Below, piece by piece: positions 55,694 through 61,920 of a DNA stretch of 61,920 bases. The position numbers and the translations under genes are program-made. Origin of the DNA: JAHEEL01 sp963715255 (lineage in GTDB: Bacteria; Actinomycetota; Acidimicrobiia; Spongiisociales; UBA5794). The notes beneath the pieces were generated by a model that saw nothing but the letters and a program-made list of their open reading frames with translations, was not told where the DNA came from and did no database searches. The stretch is taken from the NCBI GenBank assembly GCA_963715255.1, contig CAVQRN010000009.1:1-61920 (forward strand), in the 5' to 3' direction. The number at the start of each line of letters is the position of its first letter. The first letter of the stretch is position 1.

Positions 55694-56010
55694 TCTGCCT
55701 CTCTCCTCTCTCCCGCTGCTTGGATTCGCGCAGCAATAAACACGTCCCTTAGACGCGCCGAAAGTGAGTAAAAGTTCCCGGATTATGGGGATTTTTCCGG
55801 TTCTGACGGCCCACGGAGATCCGCCGTGAGAGGTGGGACGGCACGCGGCCCAAGGCGACACAGGACCGGCGGCAGCGCCCGCCGCACGTTGCCCCCTGGC
55901 ATGACTCATCGCGGAGTGGACCAGGAGTGTGGCGGGCCAGTACCCGCTGGGAGGGAACCGGCATCGCGGGTCCAGAGGGGGTGTGAAGCGGGCGGCAGCG
56001 GTCTCAGACT
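55694..56010. other. Intergenic region
   Basis: About 320 bases between two minus-strand genes. AT-rich next to the regulator start (AAAGTGAGTAAAAGTTCCCG), suggestive of its promoter, though no boxes are certain. No gene or repeat supported. Confidence 0.4.
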
Positions 56011-56622
56011 TCAGTCGTCGCTGTTACCGGCAAGGGTCCCGTTGCCGACTTCGCGGAGGAAGTTCGGGCCCGTCAACCGGCCATCGCCGGCAATGTCTCG
56101 GGCGGCTGCCGGGTTGGCATCAGCCAGGTCCTCAAGGGCCTCGCGGCGAATCATCTGAATGCCACCTTCAGGTGTGATGCAACGGGCTTCCTGCAGTTGT
56201 TCGCCCCAGCTGGCCAGTCGATCGAGCAGGTGGGGGCTGAGTGCGCGGCGGGGCAATTCGGCACGGGCCATGACCAGTTGCCGGTCGTGCCGCATCTCCC
56301 ACAGTCGCCGGATTTCCGCACCCCGGATTTCGGTTCCCTCATCCTGTACCAGGACGACATCGCCGGAGGTCTCGGTGATCGCGGTCTGCACGGCCGCCGT
56401 CTGGCCCTGCCGGCGATAGTGGCGCTTCACGCGCACCTGTGGGTACTGGAGCGACAACTCGTGTGCGATCTCCTCGGTATGATCGCTCGAGGCATCGTCC
56501 ACAATCAGGATTTCGAAACGTGGCGTGATGTCGGGCAGCAGTTCCAGCAGAAGGTGCACGTCGCGGGCGAGGGTGTTTTGGGCGTTGTGCACGGGCAAAA
56601 CGATGCTGAGGGAGAGGTCCAC
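56011..56622 (-). CDS. Glycosyltransferase family 2
   Basis: 203 residues from the GTG at 56622. GT-A fold beginning LSLSIVLPVHNAQNTLARDV, then FEILIVDDASSDHTEEIAHE (the V-D-D-A-S donor site) and SGDVVLVQDEGTEIRGAEIR (in place of the usual D-x-D, here Q-D-E-G). The C-terminal acceptor part is short (ARCITPEGGIQMIRREALED). Length is below that of full GT2 enzymes (230-320), and the DxD-like motif is odd, so it may be a reduced or inactive member. No frameshift seen. Cytoplasmic, no membrane helix. Confidence 0.75.
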   Translation of the reverse strand: MDLSLSIVLPVHNAQNTLARDVHLLLELLPDITPRFEILIVDDASSDHTEEIAHELSLQYPQVRVKRHYRRQGQTAAVQTAITETSGDVVLVQDEGTEIRGAEIRRLWEMRHDRQLVMARAELPRRALSPHLLDRLASWGEQLQEARCITPEGGIQMIRREALEDLADANPAAARDIAGDGRLTGPNFLREVGNGTLAGNSDD

Positions 56623-56815
56623 GTGATCACCTGCTGTCGTATCGGGAGTTGATCGAGGTGTGATCCATGACAAGCGTGCGACGACCCTCCGTTGCTGACG
56701 GCAGTCTTGAACTGCCGTGATCGCCACGCCTCTGAGCGCTGGATGCGGGAAGGAGTACGTCTCGGGGGCCTGTTGTCGTTCGCAAGTGCCAACGACCCCG
56801 TGAGGCCGTGTTCCC

Positions 56816-57007
56816 GATGCAGAGGCGCAGCAGTACAAATCTCACCGCTGGCTGTCATCGGCGTTTCGTGCGCCGCGACTGCAGCTTGCCTCGCGGGAAG
56901 CCGAGTTGTGCAACACGTGCGGAGAGCAACGGTTTTGCGCGGTGCGACGGCATGCAGCGGCGGCTTTCGCCGATTGCTCCGAATGTGCCGAGTATGGCGG
57001 CGGGTAG
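56816..57007 (+). CDS. Candidate small zinc-ribbon protein
   Basis: About 63 residues ending at TAG 57,005: DAEAQQYKSHRWLSSAFRAP, then RLQLASREAELCNTCGEQRF and CAVRRHAAAAFADCSECAEY. Two C-x-x-C pairs (CNTC, CSEC) about 25 residues apart plus a His suggest a zinc ribbon. The in-frame start is unclear (an in-frame TGA at 56,801, no ATG), but the GTG at 56,808 is one base out of frame, so another indel may hide it. Too short and isolated to name. Confidence 0.4.
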   Translation, partial: DAEAQQYKSHRWLSSAFRAPRLQLASREAELCNTCGEQRFCAVRRHAAAAFADCSECAEYGGG

Positions 57008-57156
57008 GCGATCGCGGTATTCTATCCACGGCGCCGACAGGCGCCGTCACTGGGAATGCGGACGCTGGCAGTTTGCCGGTGCGTACACCGCCGACCCGGT
57101 CGTGCCGCGAAATCGGCGGACCGAAGCGAATCGCAGTCATCCGCGAGGACTGTTTC

Positions 57157-57608
57157 ATGAGCCATGAAGCCAGACTGGCCGCCCTGGGCCTGCAGTTACC
57201 GCCCGCCCCCAAACCCGTGGGTGTTTACAAACCCATCGTGATCGTGGGAAACCTCGCCTATCTGTCCGGGCATGGTCCGCTCAGGCCGGACGGCAGTCTG
57301 ATGGTCGGGTGTGTGGGTCAGGACGTCGATCAGCAGGCCGGCTACCTGGCGGCACGTCAGACCGGACTGGCGATCTTCTCGACGCTGCGCGGCGCGCTGG
57401 CAGCCTCGACCGCGTTCGGCGGATCGTCAAACTGTTGGGCCTCGTCAACGCCGTGGCCGGATTCGACCAACAGCCGGCCGTGATCAACGGCTGCAGCGAG
57501 CTGTTTGCCGAGGTGTTTGGTCCGGACAACGGTGTGGGTGCACGCAGCGCCGTGGGTGCCGCATCGTTGCCCGGTGGGATGACAGTGGAGGTAGAAGCCG
57601 ATTTTTGA
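57157..57608 (+). CDS. RidA/YjgF-family protein, one frameshift
   Basis: ATG at 57157: MSHEARLAALGLQLPPAPKP, then VGVYKPIVIVGNLAYLSGHG and PLRPDGSLMVGCVGQDVDQQ. A shift near 57,410 leads to LDRVRRIVKLLGLVNAVAGF, then PAVINGCSELFAEVFGPDNG and GVGARSAVGAASLPGGMTVE. Family members hydrolyse reactive enamine/imine intermediates of PLP enzymes. This is the longer YjgF-like branch (about 150 residues) with L-P-G-G-M-T-V-E-V-E at the end. The Arg that binds substrate carboxylate in RidA appears as GARSAVG. Confidence 0.85.
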
Positions 57609-57942
57609 GTTGGAACCGGCCGGAGGCTAAGCGGTGAGCCATCAATCGCGGCAAACAGCTGGCCGAGCGTCTGTTTCGGCTTCGCGTTGCCCAAGTGCGG
57701 TCACAGGAACCGTGCGACGCGGACAGGCGGACAACAACGGCTTTTCTGCGAGTTAATGGCTGGTCCGGGAAGGTGCGCCGACATTCGGAGAACTGAAGCA
57801 CTGAGCGGAGCGATTCGTTCCGGCGGTCACTCCGCGGTGGCGACGCAGTGATCGCGGTACTTGCCGCCGCGTTGCACTGGGGTCGTCACGCGGCGCGAAG
57901 ACACCGGCAGCAGTTCGCTCGGCCATTCGCGGCGGGACTACC
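57609..57942. other. Intergenic region between RidA and the TauE/SafE gene
   Basis: About 330 bases. No supported gene, repeat or RNA. The last 40 bases before the ATG at 57943 contain GGCGGGA, a weak ribosome-site candidate. Confidence 0.4.
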
Positions 57943-58800
57943 ATGCTGTTTTGGGTTGTTGCTCTGCTGATGTTCCTGGTGGCCATCGTCTTCTCGACGC
58001 TTGGCGCAGGGTGGCGGTGTGCTGTACACGCCGATCCAGGTATGGGCGGGGACGACTTCCACACGGCGGCGGCCACCAGCCTGTTCTTGATCATGGTCGT
58101 CTCGCTGTCCGCTTCCCTGGTGTTTCGCCGGGCCGAGAAGATCGATTGGCCGCTTGACGATGGTCCTGGAGACAGCCACCATTGCGGGCGGATTCCTGGG
58201 TGGCTTGTTCTCGGCGAGAGATTTCCGGTGAACTGTCTGAGCGTGTTGTTTGCCCTGGTGGTGGTGGTGGCCGGACTTCTTGATGATCCGTCTCCCCTCG
58301 ACCACGCTGCCGACGCCGGCGCGGGCCGCGCGGCATGCTGGTCTGGCCACGCTACGTGGGCGATCAGGTCTACGGCGTGGATGTGGGAATTGGCCTACCC
58401 GCATCGTTTCTGGCTGGTTTGGCCAGCGGCATGGTGGGGGTGGGCGGTGGGATCCTGAAAGTGCCGTTGATGGTCCTGCTGCTGGGCGTGCCGCTGGATA
58501 TTGCTATCGGTTCCAGCACGCTGATGATCGGACTGACCGCCGCCGCCGGATTCGGCGGCCATTTGGTCAACGGCCATTGGGACTGGCGATCGTCGCTGGT
58601 ACTGGCCGCGGCCGTGTTCGTCGGTGGTCAGATTGGCAGCCGGATCTCCGTGCGCTTGGACAAGCAGAAATTGAAACGCGGATTCGGCTGGTTTCTGCTG
58701 TGCGTCGCACTGGTGATGGTTGGTGCGCGTTCTGTGGCGAGTGTATCGGGCGAGCTGACACAGACCGGCATTTGGATATGCGGCCTGGCCGGATACTGGC
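57943..58800 (+). CDS. TauE/SafE-family membrane permease, frameshifted
   Basis: Begins MLFWVVALLMFLVAIVFSTL. After a first shift near 58,010: GVLYTPIQVWAGTTFHTAAA-type residues, then TSLFLIMVVSLSASLVFRRA. A second shift near 58,155 gives TATIAGGFLGGLFSARFPVN. The second half is clean: PASFLAGLASGMVGVGGGIL, then KVPLMVLLLGVPLDIAIGSS and STLMIGLTAAAGFGGHLVNG. The G-x-G-G-G-I-x-K-V-P motif is diagnostic. About eight helices in all. Relatives export sulfite, sulfoacetate and other anions, or take part in sulfur traffic. The C-terminus near 58,800 is blurred by a further shift and converges with the next minus-strand gene. Confidence 0.8.
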
Positions 58801-58899
58801 GGCGTTCTTCCCGCAGGCCGTTGGGCGGCACCGGCCAGCAGTTGTTTGCGCAGCGGTGCTTTGGCGACCAGAGGTGCCGGTGCCCTGCCTACAACAGGC

Positions 58900-59882
58900 A
58901 TTCCGACTCCTCCACCTGGAACGGCTGTGCAGTCCTGCCGCTCGGGGACCTTGGCCGCCATCCAGACACGAGGCGTCCGCCCCCTGCTGGACCGCGTAGT
59001 GAAGCGTGTCGTGCAATCGCGTCAGCAAACCCGGTGCGTCATCGCCTTCCAGCCCGATCGCGACGCCGCCCCAGACCGAGATGGCAACGGCTGGTTCTGG
59101 TGCCGGAAATCGGGTCTTGGTCAGTATCTGCCGGATGCGTTCGACGGGCATCAAGGCGTCGTCGGGAGGTACGTCAGACGAGAACCACACGAATTGATCG
59201 GAGCCGATTCTCAGAACGCGTCGGTCCTTACGCACTTGACTCTTGATGCGCTGTAGACCGCGTCGGCGAGCTCGTCCGCGCGGACTCATCGAGATCCTCG
59301 TTCCGCACCTGGAATTTTCAACCCGGACACACTCGGGGTCTCCTCGCTCAGGTTGCCGTGTCGCCACGCATCGAGCTGTTGGCTGAGCACTTTTTCGGGC
59401 GGCTCATGCTCGTAATCCGACACCGGGTTTTCGGGCGCCAGGACGAACGTTCGCTGCTCCGTTTCCGACGCTGCCGCAGGAACAGGGCGTAGCGGCGCGG
59501 CGTTGGCGGTTCGCGCAGCGGCTCGATTCGCCGGTTTCGGCACGTTGCCGCGGCTGTCTCTGTCCGCTCCGGTGGTCTCCTCGCCAGCGTGTGCTGCTGT
59601 CTTCTGAGGCCTTCTCCGTGGCGGCGGTGGCCGAACCACTGTGCGGGACTCAGGCGGGGACGCGGCTGAAGTGGGCTCGCATGTCGCCGCTACACGTTCC
59701 ACGGCCGGCCGGGGGCCGAGGCGCCAACCGCGCACATCGACCGGCTGGAGCACGATTGCCCGGTCAATATCCGACAGTCGTTTGGGTCCGCGTCCCAGCA
59801 GAACGGCGGTGGCGAACCCCAGAAACAGGTTGGTCACCGCAATGCCGATGATAGCGATCATGGCGAATGTGGCGCTGTACAT
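58900..59882 (-). CDS. Membrane protein with degenerate GGDEF-like domain, frameshifted
   Basis: Start at ATG 59882. An N-terminal helix (MYSATFAMIAIIGIAVTNLF, then LGFATAVLLGRGPKRLSDID) precedes a long Pro/Arg-rich linker to EKVLSQQLDAWRHGNLSEET. A shift near 59,285 leads through DELADAVYS to RIKSQVRKDRRVLRIGSDQF, then VWFSSDVPPDDALMPVERIR and VAISVWGGVAIGLEGDDAPG. The strand-turn that normally reads GG(D/E)EF is GSDQF, and the first half of the GGDEF fold is not visible. It is therefore probably not an active diguanylate cyclase but a c-di-GMP-related or degenerate sensor. The C-terminus is uncertain (about 58,900) where it runs into the TauE/SafE gene from the other side. Confidence 0.55.
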
Positions 59883-59940
59883 GACGATCCACTCCCCCCT
59901 TCCGACGCAGACTTGCAGATGGCGATCCTGCAAGTGTACG

Positions 59941-61381
59941 TCACCAACCCTGCGCGCGAACGGTGGGCCCGGTGGAGGAGGAGGGCAATTCGGACAGGCG
60001 CGCGATGCTGGGATCGGCTGGCCGCGACGGTTCCTGCCGCCCGGGCAGGGCCTGCTGCCGGGATTCCGCGGCGACTTGTTGAAGCAGTTGCGTGGACGGG
60101 TTGCTCACCACGACCACCTGAGTCGTCCCGGCGGGCGACGCACAATGCAAATCAACTCGGTAGCGCCCGGTGTGGGTCCAGCCGATGTGCAGGGCATGGT
60201 GACGGGCAGGCGCGGCGCCGTCCAGGGGCAGCGGTGACCGGGGTCGGGTGTTGTTGGCTAACGTGATTGATTGGTATCCGGCTGCACGTAAATCGCACGC
60301 TGCCCGATTCGGTCCAAAGCCAGGTGTATTGTCGGCAGTGCCGCGTAGATCCCCCGATCGTCCTGCAGGTCGGCGGCATTGCAGATCCCGATGATTCGGC
60401 CATCGCTGGTGAACAGTCCGCCACCGCTGCGGCCCTCGACCGGATGTCCATGGATCTCGATGTTCGGTGGCCCGACGTAACGGTCGATGGCAGAGATGGT
60501 GCTGGACGCACCGTCGGATCGGCGCCGTGATCGCAGCCGACGCTGAAGATCGGCTCGCCCGGTCGCGGATGATATGTGGTTGTGGCGACCTTGACCGGTG
60601 TGACCGGGACGTTGAGTCGGATGCTGACGAGCCCAAAATCGCGCTGATCGCACTCGTACAGCAACAGGTGCCCCGGTAATGGGCCGTGGCTGCCCGGGGC
60701 GAACAAGTCGACCAGGATCTCGCCCTGACCTTGCGATTCGCGGAAAATGTGACCGCATGTGACGATCAGCGCCTCGTCGCCGTGCACATCGATAATCGTA
60801 CCGGTCCCTTTCGACTGACCGGTGTCATCGCTCACGCGCAAGCGAACGGTGGCCTGCAGCGCCAACCGCTGGGCTGGCGTCAGCTGCTGGTCCGGCAGCG
60901 ACGTCGTGCTCGTTTGCGATGGAGGCATCGCGGCACCTGGGCCATTGACGGACCGCCCGCCAACGGATTCGTGCCGACGGGAATGTTGTGCGGTGGGGGA
61001 GCCTGCGGAGATGGCAGAGGCAAACGATCGGGCGATTGCCCGCGCATGCTGCCGACATCCGGTTGCGCCGGCCCATACGCCGACCTGCTGGAACATCTGG
61101 ACCAACTGCTCGAAACTGGTGGCTCCGACAACCCGCTGTACTTCGCGCCCTGGCTGACCAGCACAAAACAGGGGATCGGTCCGATGCCGAATTGCCGCGC
61201 CAGATCCGGGCTCTTGTCGACGTTCACACGGCGCATCGGATAGCCGGCCTGCGTGAGTCGCTCCAGGGTCGGCTCCATGGAGCGGCAGGGGCCACACCAG
61301 TCGGCGCTGAAGTCGAGCAGTCGTAGCATCGTTGCTTGCGGCCAGCGCAGCGGCCAGCACAAAGGCATGCAGAGACACCAT
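59941..61381 (-). CDS. Exported thioredoxin-trypsin-like serine protease fusion, frameshifted
   Basis: Start at the ATG at 61381 (MVSLHAFVLAAALAASNDAT, signal-like). The first domain is a thioredoxin fold: LLDFSADWCGPCRSMEPTLE with an intact C-G-P-C, VNVDKSPDLARQFGIGPIPC with the cis-Pro, FVLVSQG, then VVGATSFEQLVQMF. A variable Pro-rich linker follows. The second is a trypsin-like domain: KGTGTIIDVHGDEALIVTCG with HIF (His), YECDQRDFGLVSIRLNVPVT (Asp), and HGHPVEGRSGGGLFTSDGRI (Ser in G-R-S-G-G). All triad residues are visible. After NQSR (60,258) a shift appears to extend the protein to 59,941 (VVVVSNPSTQLLQQVAAESR). Several indels around 61,150, 60,900 and 60,520. A redox-linked envelope protease is a fair guess. 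Confidence 0.7.
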
Positions 61382-61604
61382 CGTTTCCCTCCTTGGATTC
61401 GATGTGTGGTACGGGGTGAACCGGTGCACGGGCATCGCTGCCCCGGGCAAAACCACGCGATCCTTGCCTGCGTTTCGCCCACCGGTTCATGAAGCCTGGG
61501 TCTGAGGCTGCGACACTTTGGCGACGAATGGAAAATCTTACAAGAGCAGTTTTCCAGAATTTGCCCTGTTCCCCTTTCCAGGATGAAGCCCGCAGCGGGC
61601 CAGG

Positions 61605-61919
61605 TCACTTGGCGTAACACGACAAACAGTAATGGGTTGGAGCGGTTGCGTGCGTCGCCGGACGGCCAAGGGCCATCACTCCGCCCAGCCACAGGAAAGC
61701 AGATCCGAAGCCGGGGAACCAGAACAAGGCCTGGCCCAATTGCGGCGGGCCGAATTTGCGGCGGGCCCAATCTGCGGCGGGCCCAATCTGCTCGCTGCGG
61801 GTGACGGACGTGTTGTGCTCGGCCAGGCTTCCCGCGACGACCGGATGGGAAGGCAGCACAGCGTGAACCTTCCCGCTGCGGCGTCTCTCCAAGACAGAGG
61901 TTTTTAAGACAGAGGGCAA
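61605..61919 (-). CDS. Small membrane protein, 5' end off the right edge
   Basis: Up to 104 residues, open to the window edge. Ends with one hydrophobic segment (LGQALFWFPGFGSAFLWLGG) and ATAPTHYCLSCYAK. The stretch before it (EQIGPAADWARRKFGPPQLG) is encoded by the 16-base tandem repeat and so is not informative. I do not recognise it; the true N-terminus may lie beyond the window or be shifted. Confidence 0.35.
   Translation of the reverse strand: MPSVLKTSVLERRRSGKVHAVLPSHPVVAGSLAEHNTSVTRSEQIGPAADWARRKFGPPQLGQALFWFPGFGSAFLWLGGVMALGRPATHATAPTHYCLSCYAK
61741..61788. repeat. 16-bp tandem repeat, three copies
   Basis: Three head-to-tail units: TGCGGCGGGCCGAATT, TGCGGCGGGCCCAATC, TGCGGCGGGCCCAATC. 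The unit length is not a multiple of three, so it shifts the frame of anything it falls in. It lies inside the last minus-strand open frame and may have extended or broken that gene. Confidence 0.85.
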
Positions 61920-61920
61920 T

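Overview
The window is not one genome. From 1 to about 42.79 kb it reads as a GC-rich actinobacterium, probably a deep-branching Acidimicrobiia-like one (inference). The support is a BldD-type regulator, PgpH (7TM-HD, absent from many classic actinobacteria), a homodimeric-type GlyS, and the order comEA-comEC-holA, rpsT, lepA-hemW-hrcA-dnaJ, phoH-pgpH-ybeY-corC-era, recO-uppS. From about 42.80 kb to the right edge the genes look planctomycete (Pirellulales-like): thrS-infC, rpmI-rplT-pheS-pheT, a Cys-rich family 4 glycosyltransferase, and a discoidin/hydrazine-synthase-like secreted protein. Both reading frames are cut at the join near 42,785-42,805, so I read it as a chimeric contig join rather than gene transfer.

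Layout, left part: (a) 0-3.6 kb, a secreted protein and an ECF sigma factor overlapping a membrane-anchored beta-propeller protein (likely anti-sigma). (b) 4-11.6 kb, a HIT hydrolase, an HNH nuclease, a glycosidase-like lipoprotein, an RRM protein overlapping a Cys-rich micro-protein, a ProA-like dehydrogenase, a nested palindrome and a CoA-disulfide-reductase-like flavoprotein. (c) 11.5-33.7 kb, housekeeping: leuS, an HExxH protein with a CPBP protease, competence genes, DNA polymerase III delta, greA, rpsT, lepA, hemW, hrcA, dnaJ, bldD, phoH, pgpH, ybeY, corC, era, recO, uppS. (d) 33.7-42.8 kb, glyS set in a block of purine/selenium-linked catabolic genes: dpaL (ygeX), ygfK, ssnA and the tail of a molybdenum hydroxylase (xdhD-like).

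Layout, right part: a broken planctomycete protein carrying an 838-bp foreign-looking insert, tRNA-Val(GAC), thrS, infC, a glycosyltransferase, a secreted-protein remnant, rpmI, rplT, pheS, pheT, a small DNA-binding-type regulator, a family 2 glycosyltransferase, RidA, a TauE/SafE permease, a degenerate GGDEF membrane protein, and a thioredoxin-trypsin fusion.

Apparent single-base frameshifts are common: about one per 3 kb on the left, and one every few hundred bases on the right. They hit essential genes (leuS, lepA, dnaJ, thrS, pheS, pheT), so most must be sequencing errors. I merged frames into single genes where the protein family made this clear and noted each case. No rRNA, CRISPR array or intact insertion sequence was seen.
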